DNA of 64,000 nucleotides. It comes from Rhizobium sp. RU36D. Lineage in GTDB: Bacteria > Pseudomonadota > Alphaproteobacteria > Rhizobiales > Rhizobiaceae. The stretch covers positions 62,001-126,000 of the forward strand of contig NZ_FWXU01000002.1 of the NCBI RefSeq assembly GCF_900176345.1. Direction: 5' to 3'. Made by a program: the position numbers and the translations under genes. Below the pieces are notes generated by a model. That model was not told the DNA's origin. It saw nothing but the letters and a program-made list of their open reading frames with translations, and did no database searches. Below are positions 26,439-36,680 of this stretch, piece after piece (the first letter of the stretch is position 1; every line of letters begins with the position of its first letter).

Positions 26439-27352
26439 GCGGCGTCGTCCTTCGAATTGCCCTTGGCAGATGAAGCGTGGTCGGTCGCGTCGAACTGCTC
26501 GTAGCGACGGCCGAGATCGAGCATTTGCGGCGTACCGATGAGGTCGTTCAGCCGGCCGAAATCGAACATGCGGTTGGAGAAGGGCGTGTTGGTCCCATGC
26601 TCTTTCAGCGAGGCGTAGTAGTCCTGAGCGGTGCGGGCCAGCGCCCGCACGATGCCGCCCGGGAAGATGACGATGCTGTAGCCCATCTCTCCCAATTCCG
26701 CGGCGGAGAACATCGGCGTGTTGCCGCCCTCCACCATATTGGCCAGCAGCGGTCGGCGGCCGGCAAGGGCGGAGCTGACTGCCGTCAACTGTTCGGCGGA
26801 ACGCGGCGCCTCGACGAAGAGAATGTCTGCGCCGGCTTCGGCGTAAAGGGCCGCGCGGTCGATTGCCGCTTCCAGCCCCTCGATGGCCACCGCGTCGGTC
26901 CGGGCGATGATCAGCGTATCTTCCGAAGCGCGGGCATCGACGGCCGCCTTGACCTTACCGGCCATTTCCTGGGCCGAGACGATGCTCTTATCTTGCAGGT
27001 GGCCGCAACGCTTCGGCAGCGTCTGGTCTTCCAGCTGGATGGCGCTGGCGCCGGCCCGTTCGAAGGTTTTCACCGTCCGCTGCACGTTCAGCGCATTGCC
27101 ATAGCCGTTGTCGGCATCCACGATCAGCGGTGTTTCCACCCGCTGGCGGACCAGGTTTATAACATCGGCGACTTCCGTCATGGAGACGAGACCGATATCA
27201 GGTCGACCAAGCCGGGTATAGGCGATGGCGGCGCCGGAGAGATAAAGCGCCGAGAAGTCGGCATCCGTGGCAATGGACGCGGTCAGGGCGTCGAAGACGC
27301 CGGGCGCGACGATCGTTCTGCCGTCGGCGATGTAGTTTTTGAGGCTCGTCAT
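26435..27352 (-). CDS. Isocitrate lyase / PEP-mutase-family C-C lyase
   Basis: A 305-aa member of the ICL/PEPM superfamily. It has the metal-binding DADNGYGN (residues 79-86) and the mobile loop KRCGH (114-118) whose Cys116 marks true lyases (isocitrate, 2-methylisocitrate, 2,3-dimethylmalate lyase) rather than PEP mutase. Family members split a 2-hydroxy- or 3-hydroxy-acid into pyruvate, glyoxylate or oxaloacetate-type products plus a smaller acid. Its length fits PrpB/dimethylmalate lyase. It lies between the Liv importer and hyuB and would act after the aconitase-family enzyme of the same block (inference). Confidence 0.87.
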   Translation of the reverse strand: MTSLKNYIADGRTIVAPGVFDALTASIATDADFSALYLSGAAIAYTRLGRPDIGLVSMTEVADVINLVRQRVETPLIVDADNGYGNALNVQRTVKTFERAGASAIQLEDQTLPKRCGHLQDKSIVSAQEMAGKVKAAVDARASEDTLIIARTDAVAIEGLEAAIDRAALYAEAGADILFVEAPRSAEQLTAVSSALAGRRPLLANMVEGGNTPMFSAAELGEMGYSIVIFPGGIVRALARTAQDYYASLKEHGTNTPFSNRMFDFGRLNDLIGTPQMLDLGRRYEQFDATDHASSAKGNSKDDAA

Positions 27353-27540
27353 GTCTTGTCCTTCATCGCGGGAGCGACCCTTGAGCGGGCACGATCCGGC
27401 GGATTGGTCGCGGCCGCGGTGGCCGCGACGGCATTCGATGGGGCATCCGGCGCCCGCCTGCTGACGCGCCAGGCGCTCGCCGGGCGATCAGTGGGATGGA
27501 GAGGTGGGAGAAGAGTTTGCGTCATCGCCGATCTGCCCCC

Positions 27541-28239
27541 TCAAAGCCCGAGATAGGCGCGCTTGAGGTCCGGATCGGCCGCGATCTCCGCCGCGGAGCC
27601 GGACATCGTCACAAGCCCGTTCTCGATGATGTAGGCGCGATGGGCGATCTCGAGCGATTGCACGACGTTCTGTTCGACCAGCATGATCGGCAAGCCATCG
27701 GCATTCAGTCGCTTCACCAGATCGAACATTTCCTCGACCAGCAGCGGCGACAGGCCGAGCGAGGGTTCGTCGAGGATCAGGAGCTTCGGTTCGGCCATCA
27801 TGCCGCGGCCGATCGCCAGCATCTGCTGTTCGCCGCCGGAAAGCGTGCCAGCCATCTGCGTCATGCGCTGCCGAAGCTTCGGGAAGGTGTCGTAGACCCG
27901 TTCGATATTGCGGGCACGGCCGGCGCGTCCGCGGCGATAGCTTCCAAGCTCCAGGTTTTCCTGCACGCTCATATTGGGGAAGATCTTGCGGCCTTCCGGA
28001 ACATGGATAAGGCCGGCCTCGACGGCTGCGATCGGTGATCCGCCCAGTCTCCTGCCATCGAAGGTGATGGAGCCGGAGGCGAGGGGCAGCAGACCGGACA
28101 GCGCCTTGTTGAGGGTTGTCTTGCCGACGCCATTGGCGCCCAGCACCGCGACGATCTCGCCGCTGGCGACGGAAAGATCGATACCGCGCAGCACTTCGAC
28201 GCCGCCATACCCGGTGCGGATGTCTTTGACGTCAAGCAT
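27541..28239 (-). CDS. livF: Branched-chain amino-acid-type ABC ATPase (LivF)
   Basis: 232 aa after choosing ATG 28239 (MLDVKDIRTGYGG); the upstream in-frame extension overlaps livG and has no domain. Walker A GANGVGKTT, signature LSGGEQQM, Walker B LLILDEPSLGLSP. Together with LivG, LivM and LivH it forms a HAAT-family importer. It overlaps livG by 8 bp. 188 bp without a recognisable gene separate it from the lyase gene that follows in the same direction. Confidence 0.9.
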   Translation of the reverse strand: MLDVKDIRTGYGGVEVLRGIDLSVASGEIVAVLGANGVGKTTLNKALSGLLPLASGSITFDGRRLGGSPIAAVEAGLIHVPEGRKIFPNMSVQENLELGSYRRGRAGRARNIERVYDTFPKLRQRMTQMAGTLSGGEQQMLAIGRGMMAEPKLLILDEPSLGLSPLLVEEMFDLVKRLNADGLPIMLVEQNVVQSLEIAHRAYIIENGLVTMSGSAAEIAADPDLKRAYLGL

Positions 28240-28981
28240 GGGCGCCTCCGAGGCTGGCCATGCGGGCCGCAGCACCCTTGCCGAGATAGGCTTCGATGAC
28301 ATTGGGATCATTGCAGACGGAGGCGGGTGTCCCCTCGGCAATCATCTGGCCCTGCGCCAGCACATAGACCTCTTCGCAGAGGTTCATTACGGCTTGCATC
28401 ACGTGCTCGATCATGAAGATGGTCACGCCATCGTCGCGGATGGCCCGGATGACGGGGATGATGTCGCGGATCTCTGAAGGGTTAAGGCCGGCCAGGACTT
28501 CGTCCAGAAGCAGAAGCTTCGGCTCCGTCGCCAGCGCACGGGCCAGTTCCAGCCGCTTGCGCCCGGCGACCGTGAGGCTTGATGCCTGTTGCTCCAGCTC
28601 CGCGCCAAGGCCGACCCTTTCGGCGACGGCCCGGGCCTTGGCAATGGCATCATCCGTCTGCGGGTGGCGCAGATAGCTGCCGACCGTGATGTTTTCCAAT
28701 ACGTTCAGCCCCTGAAAGGGTTGGACGATCTGGAAGGTCCTGCTAATGCCCATCTGCGCCCGCTGATGGGGTTGCAGCCCCGTGATGTCACGATCCTGCC
28801 AGAGGACCTGTCCAGCCGTCGGCTGCAGGAAGCCGGCAATCACGGCAAAAAGCGTGGTCTTGCCCGCGCCATTCGGCCCGATCAATCCGGTGATCGATCC
28901 TTCCCGGACCGACAGTGAGGCCTGGTTGACGGCAGTCAACCCGCCGAAGCGCATGGTGATGGTTTCTGTTCGCAGCATCAT
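28232..28981 (-). CDS. livG: Branched-chain amino-acid-type ABC ATPase (LivG)
   Basis: 249 aa. Walker A GPNGAGKTT, Walker B LLLLDEVLAGLNP, and the long LivG insert with HQRAQMGISRTFQIVQPF. The signature is atypical: LTVAGRKRLELARAL replaces LSxGxQ. ATGATG at 28981-28976 overlaps the livM stop, and the first ATG is chosen for the 4-bp overlap; the 82-residue upstream extension is a shadow of livM. Second ATPase of the importer. Confidence 0.9.
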   Translation of the reverse strand: MMLRTETITMRFGGLTAVNQASLSVREGSITGLIGPNGAGKTTLFAVIAGFLQPTAGQVLWQDRDITGLQPHQRAQMGISRTFQIVQPFQGLNVLENITVGSYLRHPQTDDAIAKARAVAERVGLGAELEQQASSLTVAGRKRLELARALATEPKLLLLDEVLAGLNPSEIRDIIPVIRAIRDDGVTIFMIEHVMQAVMNLCEEVYVLAQGQMIAEGTPASVCNDPNVIEAYLGKGAAARMASLGGAHA

Positions 28982-29946
28982 ATCGCGATCCTCCGGGCAA
29001 GGCGCGGCGCAAAGCGGCGCAGCAGGCCGAGCACCCCGCCGGAGGCGAAGGCGACGACGCCGATCAGCACGACGGCAAACACCATCAGGTCGATGCCGGG
29101 AATGCGGCCGGCAAAGCTCTTGGTCAACTCGCCCAGGCCATGCAGCGTGAAGGTGCCGATGAGGGGGCCGAGCACCAGCCCACGGCCGCCCACCAGCGGT
29201 GCGAGCAGCGCCTCGACCGAGATCCACACGCCAAAGCCGATATTGGCATCGATATAGAGGAAATTCTGCACATAGAGAACGCCGGCGGCAGCCGTCATGG
29301 CGCCCGAAAGGCTGATCGCCTTCAGCTTGACGGTGAGCACATCGACACCAAGGGCACGGGCGGCATCCTCATTTTCGCGCACGGCGACGAGATGCGCGCC
29401 GAAGCGCGAGCCCGATATGGCCCTGGAGATGACGAGGCCGACGAAGACGAAGGCGAGCGCCAGCCAGAGGAAAGACGCCCGGCTTTCGAACTGCATGTTG
29501 GCAAAGCCAGGATCGAGCTTGAGCAGAAGGCCGGCGGCACCGCCGGTCCATTCGGACGCATTGGCGAGGATCCGCATCAGTTCGGCGAAGGCAAGCGTGA
29601 TCAAGGCAAAATAGGAACCACGAAGGCCGGCCCGAAAACTCAGGAAACCCAGCACGAAGCCGGCGGCACCACCGGCAGCCACGGCGATCACAAAGGCTAC
29701 CCAGGCATTGAGGCCGAGATGGAATTGCAGCATTCCGGCCGTGTAGCAGCCGACGCCGAAGAACAGCGCATGGCCGAACGATGTCTGGCCCGCCACGCCG
29801 CCAAGGATGTTCCAGCCCTGCGCCGCGAGCGTGATGATCAGCGTCGTCACCATGAAGTTGAAGAGGGTGTTGGACGAGGAGACGAGCGGTACGACCGCGA
29901 GCGCCGCCGTGACCACGACAATTGGGATATAGCCGCTGAGCTTCAT
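28978..29946 (-). CDS. livM: Branched-chain amino-acid-type ABC permease (LivM)
   Basis: A 322-aa membrane protein with eight to ten hydrophobic segments and the LivM signatures GVAGQTSFGHALFFGVGCYT, ALGVDV and the GGRGLVLGPLIG coupling region. Overlaps livH by 4 bp and livG by 4 bp. It forms the channel with LivH; the substrate family includes amino acids, amides, ureas and other small polar acids. Confidence 0.9.
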   Translation of the reverse strand: MKLSGYIPIVVVTAALAVVPLVSSSNTLFNFMVTTLIITLAAQGWNILGGVAGQTSFGHALFFGVGCYTAGMLQFHLGLNAWVAFVIAVAAGGAAGFVLGFLSFRAGLRGSYFALITLAFAELMRILANASEWTGGAAGLLLKLDPGFANMQFESRASFLWLALAFVFVGLVISRAISGSRFGAHLVAVRENEDAARALGVDVLTVKLKAISLSGAMTAAAGVLYVQNFLYIDANIGFGVWISVEALLAPLVGGRGLVLGPLIGTFTLHGLGELTKSFAGRIPGIDLMVFAVVLIGVVAFASGGVLGLLRRFAPRLARRIAI

Positions 29947-30815
29947 GCCTTTGCTCCGAACAGGCCGGTCGGCTTCAGGAGCAGGACCAGGATGAAGATG
30001 ACGAATATGCCGATCTGGCCGAGGCTTTCGCCCAGCAGCAGACCGCTGAGGCTTTCCACCACCCCGATCAGCAGACCGCCGATCATGGCACCGGGGATGG
30101 AGCCCATGCCGCCGAGCACGACGATGGTAAAGGCGATGTTGACGAAAGCGCCGCCGACGCGTGGATTGACATAGAAGGTCGGCATCAGCAGGCCAGCGGC
30201 AACCGCCAGCGCCGCGCAGCCCAGACCGAAGGTCAGCGCATAGACATGGCCGACATCAATGCCCATCAGGCTCGCTCCGAGCTTTTCCTTGGCCACGGCG
30301 CGGATCGCCTTGCCGGCATCGGTGCGGCTCATGATGAACCAGAGGAGGGCGGTGACGATGAGCGAGCCGGCAAAGCCGACGAGGCGTGGCGAGGAAATCA
30401 GGAATGGCCCCGCTTCGACGATGGAGAAGGAGAAGTCCGAATTGATCGAGCGGGTATCCGAGCCGAAGCTCGCCAACAGCGCGTTTTCAATGAAGATCGA
30501 CAGACCGAGCGTGATCAGCAGGATGTTGCCGTCGTCTCCCTTGGCTGCGGGTCCGATGATCAGTCGCTGCACGCCATAGCCGAGACCGAAGAACAGGGGG
30601 GCCAGCACGAGGATCGACAGATAGGGGTCGATGCCGCCCAGCATGTTCAGCCCCCAGACGGCGAACATGGCGCTGGCCAGGATTGCTCCATGGGCAAAGT
30701 TGATGATGTGCAACACGCCGTAGACCAGCGTCAGCCCAAGCGCGATCAGCGCATAGATCGCACCGGTCAGCAGCCCGTTGATCATCGCCTCAATGAGGAT
30801 GGTAGGGGAATACAT
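29943..30815 (-). CDS. livH: Branched-chain amino-acid-type ABC permease (LivH)
   Basis: 290 aa starting at ATG 30815 (MYSPTILIEAMINGLL); the upstream in-frame stretch lacks any membrane or family signal. It has the LivH N-terminal pattern GAIYALIALGLTLVYGVLHI and NFAHG, and a later VLGGMGSIPGAMIGG loop. Together with LivM it is the transmembrane part of the importer encoded from 27541 to 32110. Confidence 0.9.
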   Translation of the reverse strand: MYSPTILIEAMINGLLTGAIYALIALGLTLVYGVLHIINFAHGAILASAMFAVWGLNMLGGIDPYLSILVLAPLFFGLGYGVQRLIIGPAAKGDDGNILLITLGLSIFIENALLASFGSDTRSINSDFSFSIVEAGPFLISSPRLVGFAGSLIVTALLWFIMSRTDAGKAIRAVAKEKLGASLMGIDVGHVYALTFGLGCAALAVAAGLLMPTFYVNPRVGGAFVNIAFTIVVLGGMGSIPGAMIGGLLIGVVESLSGLLLGESLGQIGIFVIFILVLLLKPTGLFGAKA

Positions 30816-30886
30816 CGTCCGTCCGGAAACTTGGGTTGCAGGTGGGCAGATCCCGCCAAAACGGGATCTGCCGCGGCTTGGCAACC

Positions 30887-32110
30887 TTAGCCGTTGGCCG
30901 GGAACATCGGCTTGGCGTCGGCAAAATCTTCCGGATAGACGACCTTGATCTCGCCCTTCTGCACCTGCGTGGACACAGGCGCCGCACCGGTGTTCTGGCC
31001 ATTGACGAACTTGGTTTCGCCATAGGGCATCAGATGGTCCTTGAAGGTCGAGGCGTTCAGCGCCTCGATGACCTTGCCGCGGTCTGCCGCACCCGCACGT
31101 TCCAGCGCATCCGCCAGCAGTGCGACGGAGGAGTAGTTGAGCGGGATGTTGTAGTTGTATGGCTTGCCGGCGGCCTCGACGCGCGCCTGGACGGCCTTCG
31201 AGCGTTCGTTGCGTGGATCGTACCAGTGATTGCAGTCCATCACGCCTTCTGCGGCTTCCGGGAACTCGGCGACGAAGCGGCGATTGGAGGCAGCCCCGTT
31301 GAGCACGGCATAGACCGCCTTCGGGCGCACGCGCTGCTGCTGCATGGTGCGGGCCAGCAGAACGGTTTCGCCGTAATAGGTGCTGGGGATGATGAGGTCA
31401 GGGTTGAGGCTGCGCAGGCGCAGCGTCACGTTGGAGAGGTCGCGCGACGGTGTCGGGACCGAGATCTGCTCCAGGATCTCGAAGCCGTATTTCGGCAGCT
31501 CGGTCGCCATCAGCTTGGCAAGGCCCGAACCGAACAGGCCATCCTCATGCACCAGCACAACGGTCTTTGCCGGCTTGCCTGCGGCCTCGTTGATCCGCAC
31601 GAGATTCTGGATCGCCGCCGCCGTGCAGATGGAGAAGCCCGGCGCAAAACGGAAGGTGTTCTTCAGGCCGCGTCCGGTGATCTGGTCGGACACGCCGACA
31701 TCCACCAGGTAGGGCAGGTCATAACGGGAGGCAGCCTGCGAGGCGGCGAGGCAGATCGGGCTGGCAAAGCCGCCGACAACAGCGACGACGCCTTCTTCCT
31801 GCATGCGCTCGACTTCCTGCGTGCCGGCTTCCGGATTGGAGCGGGCATCGCCGAACACCATCTCCAGCTTGGCGCCGCCCATCGACTTGATGCCGCCGGC
31901 CTTGTTGATGTCTTCGATCGCGAGTTCAGCACCCAGGCGGCCATATTCGCCATCCTGCGCCAGCGCGCCGGTCACCGGCTGAAGGATGCCGACCTTGATC
32001 GACGCAGGGCCCTGAGCCCGCAGGACAGCAGGTGCAGACAGGGTTGCAAGGGCCGCGGCACCGCCCTTGAGGATGGTTCTACGTGTCAGATTTGTCGTTA
32101 GCAGTTTCAT
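30887..32110 (-). CDS. ABC transporter substrate-binding protein, Leu/Ile/Val (HAAT) type
   Basis: 407 aa with a twin-arginine-type leader (LTRRTILKGG, cleavage near LRAQG). ATG 32110 follows AAGAGGAGA; a 21-residue in-frame extension lies within the GntR gene. The mature protein has the type I periplasmic fold (VGILQPVTGALAQDGEYG; VVGGFASPICLAASQAA). The Gln-rich QQQRVRPKAVY segment and VFGDARSNPE fit amide/urea-like or substituted amino-acid binders, but the ligand cannot be assigned. It overlaps the end of the GntR gene by 32 bp. Confidence 0.88.
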   Translation of the reverse strand: MKLLTTNLTRRTILKGGAAALATLSAPAVLRAQGPASIKVGILQPVTGALAQDGEYGRLGAELAIEDINKAGGIKSMGGAKLEMVFGDARSNPEAGTQEVERMQEEGVVAVVGGFASPICLAASQAASRYDLPYLVDVGVSDQITGRGLKNTFRFAPGFSICTAAAIQNLVRINEAAGKPAKTVVLVHEDGLFGSGLAKLMATELPKYGFEILEQISVPTPSRDLSNVTLRLRSLNPDLIIPSTYYGETVLLARTMQQQRVRPKAVYAVLNGAASNRRFVAEFPEAAEGVMDCNHWYDPRNERSKAVQARVEAAGKPYNYNIPLNYSSVALLADALERAGAADRGKVIEALNASTFKDHLMPYGETKFVNGQNTGAAPVSTQVQKGEIKVVYPEDFADAKPMFPANG

Positions 32111-32963
32111 GTGTTGTTCTCCTCTTGAGGGGTGGCCGCTTCTCGCGGGCATTCTTCTTGTCGTTATTTTCATTGGCCTCGGTCAGGCCGCGGCTGTCGG
32201 CCGCGGTCCAGCGGCGGGCGCCGCTGTCGCCTGTGCGGGCAAGTTCCATGTGGAAGGAATAGCGGTCGGGCCGGTAGAGCGCCTGCAGGTGCTCGATACC
32301 GCGGCCGGAGGCCTCGTAGACCACGCGGGTCATGGACAGCAGGGCAGCGCCGATCTCGACATCGAGGGCGGCGGCCACATCAGGGCTTGCCAGCGTCGCG
32401 CCGACGATCTGCTGCGCCTTGTCGGCCACCAGGCCGGATCGCTCCAGAAGCTCCAGCAGCGGGGTTGAGGCAAGATCGGCCTCGGAATAGGAAATGCCGA
32501 TGCGCTCGGGCACATGGGTCACGAGATAGGAAAACGGCTGGCCGTCGATGAGACGCACGCGGATCGACCGCTGCAGCCGCTCGCCGGGCTCCAGCTTCAA
32601 TTCCTCCGCCAGTGCCGGGGTGGCATTCACATACGAAAACGCAATCAACCGCACGCCGGTCTTGCGGCCCATTTCCACCAGATGCGTCAGAGCATTGGCG
32701 AGATCGGCCACGACAGGCATGCGTGCATGCCCGCCGCTGACGAAGGTGCCGGAGCCGGGACGGCGCTCGATCATGCCGTCGCTTGCCAGCTTGTCGAGCG
32801 CGCGCCGCACCGTGACCCTAGAAACCCGATGCTCCTGCGCCAGTTGCGGCTCGCTCGGCAGCTTGGCCGAATCCGGAACCTCGCCGCTCAGGATCTGTTC
32901 CCGAAGCAGGAGATAGAGCCGGTGGGCCTTCATGGGCTCTGCTGTGGCGGCGACTCGGGTCAT
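32079..32963 (-). CDS. GntR-family regulator with UTRA domain (HutC/FarR type)
   Basis: 294 aa from ATG 32963 (AGGAAAG upstream); a 51-residue upstream extension crosses the operator region and is rejected. The winged helix lies at about residues 10-80 (LPSEPQLAQEHRVSRVTVRRALDKLASDGMI, then RPGSGTFV) and the UTRA ligand domain follows to about residue 250. The C-terminal tail is unusually polar and Lys/Arg-rich (DKKNAREKRPPLKRR). It sits between leuD-like and Liv genes. Repeated CAGAT/CTGTCT elements at 32989-33020 and 35215-35228 are its likely sites, linking leuCD, the flavoprotein and the importer. Confidence 0.88.
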   Translation of the reverse strand: MTRVAATAEPMKAHRLYLLLREQILSGEVPDSAKLPSEPQLAQEHRVSRVTVRRALDKLASDGMIERRPGSGTFVSGGHARMPVVADLANALTHLVEMGRKTGVRLIAFSYVNATPALAEELKLEPGERLQRSIRVRLIDGQPFSYLVTHVPERIGISYSEADLASTPLLELLERSGLVADKAQQIVGATLASPDVAAALDVEIGAALLSMTRVVYEASGRGIEHLQALYRPDRYSFHMELARTGDSGARRWTAADSRGLTEANENNDKKNAREKRPPLKRRTTHETANDKSDT

Positions 32964-32967
32964 CACT

Positions 32968-33020
32968 TGTCTTTCCTGGAAGACATTTATCTGTCCTATA
33001 AAAGATACAGATTTCTGTCT
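32968..33020. promoter_or_regulatory. Cluster of inverted repeats upstream of the UTRA-GntR gene (auto-operator)
   Basis: Three nested elements lie in the 85-bp gap before the regulator: TGTCTT-N6-AAGACA at 32968-32985; ATCTGT-N12-ACAGAT at 32989-33012; and CAGATTTCTGTCT at 33008-33020, which recurs with two changes at 35215-35227. The density of ACAGA/TCTGT half-sites suggests autoregulation. Confidence 0.55.
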
Positions 33021-33048
33021 TGTCAATCGGTTTTCTGTTGGCTGGCTG

Positions 33049-33669
33049 TCATGATTGGTGCGCAATTGGCGCAAGCCATGGACGGGTGAGGCTATCCTGC
33101 GCTTGAAAGGCCTCAACGGCCGCGGAATGACTGAGCGTCAGGTCGATGTCGTCCCAGCCGTTCAGCAGCTTCGTGCGCCAGACGGGATCGATGCGGAACG
33201 GAATGACCAGGTTTGCAGCCCGGATCTCGCAGGTTTCGAGATCGACCCGGGCGGTGCCATCGCCGTCTTCCAGGCCGGCCAGCAGCGCCTCGCAATCGTC
33301 CTCCGAGACTGTTGCCGGCAACAGGCCGTTGTTAACAGCATTGCTGGCGAAGATATCGCCGAAGGACGGGGCGATGACGCAGGCAAAACCATAATCCGCC
33401 AGCGCATAGACCGCCGCCTCCCGCGAGGAGCCGCTGCCGAAATTGCGCCGGGTCACCAGGATCCTCGCGCCCTGCCAACGCGGCGCATTGAGCGGGCAAT
33501 CCGGCTTCGGTTGGCCGTTCTCGTCGAAACGCAGGTCGTGCAGCAGGTAGTCGCCATAGCCATCGGCACGCGAGCGCTTCATGAAGCGCGCGGGGATCAG
33601 CTGATCGGTGTCGATGCCGGAAAGCGGTAGCGGACAGGCAATCGCCTCGAGATTTTTGAAGGCGTCCAT
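33049..33669 (-). CDS. leuD: Aconitase-family hydro-lyase small subunit (LeuD-like)
   Basis: 206 aa, the usual length of isopropylmalate isomerase small subunits. IDTDQLIPARFMK and RNFGSGSSRE carry the swivelling-domain substrate loop; PSFGDIFASNAVNNGLLP follows. The residue after SRE is alanine (SREAAVYAL), where biosynthetic LeuD has histidine (SREHA). It begins directly after the large-subunit stop. Because of the catabolic setting, it may serve a maleate- or citraconate-type hydratase rather than leucine synthesis; the symbol marks family only. Confidence 0.83.
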   Translation of the reverse strand: MDAFKNLEAIACPLPLSGIDTDQLIPARFMKRSRADGYGDYLLHDLRFDENGQPKPDCPLNAPRWQGARILVTRRNFGSGSSREAAVYALADYGFACVIAPSFGDIFASNAVNNGLLPATVSEDDCEALLAGLEDGDGTARVDLETCEIRAANLVIPFRIDPVWRTKLLNGWDDIDLTLSHSAAVEAFQAQDSLTRPWLAPIAHQS

Positions 33670-35115
<1,446 letters not shown>

Positions 35116-35214
35116 TCCCGTCTTCCTCGCTCGGTGCCGGAATTTAGGCATGGGCGCGGGCGGAAATCAAATGTTGTTTTAAAAATAATACAGCTTATTG
35201 TTTCTTCAAAACGG

Positions 35215-35228
35215 CAGATAACTGTCTG
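35215..35228. promoter_or_regulatory. Operator-like site between leuC-like and flavoprotein genes
   Basis: CAGATAACTGTCTG (CAGA-N6-TCTG dyad) lies 10 bp before the flavoprotein ATG and 100 bp upstream of leuC-like. Thirteen positions align with CAGATTTCTGTCT in the GntR promoter, differing only in the central two bases. The adjoining stretch 35165-35200 is AT-rich and probably holds both promoters. Confidence 0.5.
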
Positions 35229-35237
35229 GTGCGGGGA

Positions 35238-36647
35238 ATGGAGCCAAGCGTGTCTCAGTGTGTTCGTGTTGCGGAAAAAGCCTTCGATTATCGTGTGCCG
35301 CTTGTGGTCATCGGGGCGGGGGCGGCGGGCCTCGTGGCGGCGTTGTCTGCCCATGAGGCGGGCGAGGAGGTCCTCGTTCTGGAGCGCGATCCGCTACCGC
35401 GCGGTTCCACGGCCCTGTCGGCTGGGCTCATTCCGGCGGCTGCGACACGCTGGCAGAATGCAGCCGGCATTGTCGATACGGCAGAGCTGTTCGCGGGCGA
35501 CATTCTGCGCAAGGCGCATGGGGAACCGGATGCCGTGATCGTGGATCATGTCGCGCGCAGCGCCGGACCGGTGCTCGAATGGCTGGCCGATCGTCACGGC
35601 CTGAATTTCTCGGTGATCGAAGATTTCAGTTACCCGGGTCATTCGGCGCGCCGCATGCACGGGCTTGCCTCGCGCTCCGGCGAGGAATTGATCGATGCCC
35701 TGCGCGCCGCGGCGGAGACCTGCGAGATCCCTGTCATCTGCGACGCGCATGTGACGACGCTGTTCGCCGATGATACGGACCGTGTTCTCGGTCTTGCCTT
35801 CGCGCGCCCCGATGGCAGCATCGAGGAGATCGGCTGCGATCGGCTGATCCTTGCCTGCAACGGCTATGGCGGCAATCGGGCGCTGGTGGCGCAGCACATT
35901 CCGTCGCTTTCGGACGCCACCTATTTCGGTCATGCGGGTAACCAGGGCGATGCGCTGTTGTGGGGTCAGGCACTCGGTGCGGCGACCCGCCATCTGAATG
36001 GCCATCAGGGCCACGGATCGGTCGCCCATCCCGCCGGCATCCTGATTTCCTGGGCAACGATCACCGAGGGCGGCTTCCAGGTCAACATCCGTGGTGAACG
36101 TTTCTCCAATGAAGCCAAGGGCTATTCGGAACAGGCGGCAGAGGTGCTCAAGCAGCCTGAAGGCATTGCCTGGAGCGTGTTCGACGCGCGCATTGCCGGC
36201 ATCACCCGGCAGTTCGAAGATTTCCGCCGCGCCGAAGCGATGGGCGCCGTCGTCACCGCGGAAAGCCCGGCTGACCTGGCCGCCCGCATCAACGTGCCCG
36301 AAGACGGGCTTGTCAGCACCTGCGCGCAGGTGGAGGCCTGCAAGCGAGGCGAGGCGTCCGACCCCTTTGCCCGTGACTTTTCCGGCTCTCAGCCGCTGGC
36401 CGCACCCTTCTGCGCCGTGCGTGTCACCGGCGCCCTGTTCCACACCCAGGGCGGTCTGGTGATCGACACCCGCGCCCGCGTTCTGCGTCCCGATGGCAGC
36501 GCCTTGCCGAACCTCTATGCGGCAGGCGGCGCCGCCTGCGGCGTTTCCGGCAATGACGCATCGGGCTACCTCTCCGGCAACGGACTTTTGACCGCCGTCA
36601 CCCTGGGCAGAACCGCTGGTGCGGCCAAAATTAACGGCGATGAGTGA
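35238..36647 (+). CDS. FAD-dependent dehydrogenase of the fumarate reductase / tricarballylate / 3-ketosteroid dehydrogenase family
   Basis: The 469-aa flavoprotein has the dinucleotide motif VVIGAGAAGL (residues 23-32), the ERD end of the second strand, RGSTALSAGLIPAA, and the C-terminal LYAAGGAACGVSGNDASGYLSGNGLL FAD region. No signal peptide or membrane helix is visible, so it is cytoplasmic. The family oxidises or forms a C=C bond next to a carboxyl or carbonyl group. Divergent from leuC-like and sharing its putative operator, it may desaturate the substrate that the LeuCD-like enzyme then hydrates. GTG 35229 and GTG 35250 are alternative starts. Confidence 0.85.
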   Translation: MEPSVSQCVRVAEKAFDYRVPLVVIGAGAAGLVAALSAHEAGEEVLVLERDPLPRGSTALSAGLIPAAATRWQNAAGIVDTAELFAGDILRKAHGEPDAVIVDHVARSAGPVLEWLADRHGLNFSVIEDFSYPGHSARRMHGLASRSGEELIDALRAAAETCEIPVICDAHVTTLFADDTDRVLGLAFARPDGSIEEIGCDRLILACNGYGGNRALVAQHIPSLSDATYFGHAGNQGDALLWGQALGAATRHLNGHQGHGSVAHPAGILISWATITEGGFQVNIRGERFSNEAKGYSEQAAEVLKQPEGIAWSVFDARIAGITRQFEDFRRAEAMGAVVTAESPADLAARINVPEDGLVSTCAQVEACKRGEASDPFARDFSGSQPLAAPFCAVRVTGALFHTQGGLVIDTRARVLRPDGSALPNLYAAGGAACGVSGNDASGYLSGNGLLTAVTLGRTAGAAKINGDE

Positions 36648-36680
36648 GGCTAATTTGCCGGACGGATCGTCGCAAGCACG

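Noticed and set aside
27353..27540. Possible small gene in the 188-bp gap between livF and the lyase gene
   Set aside because: No start with ribosome-binding site and no codon pattern of its own; frames through it are shadows of neighbours.
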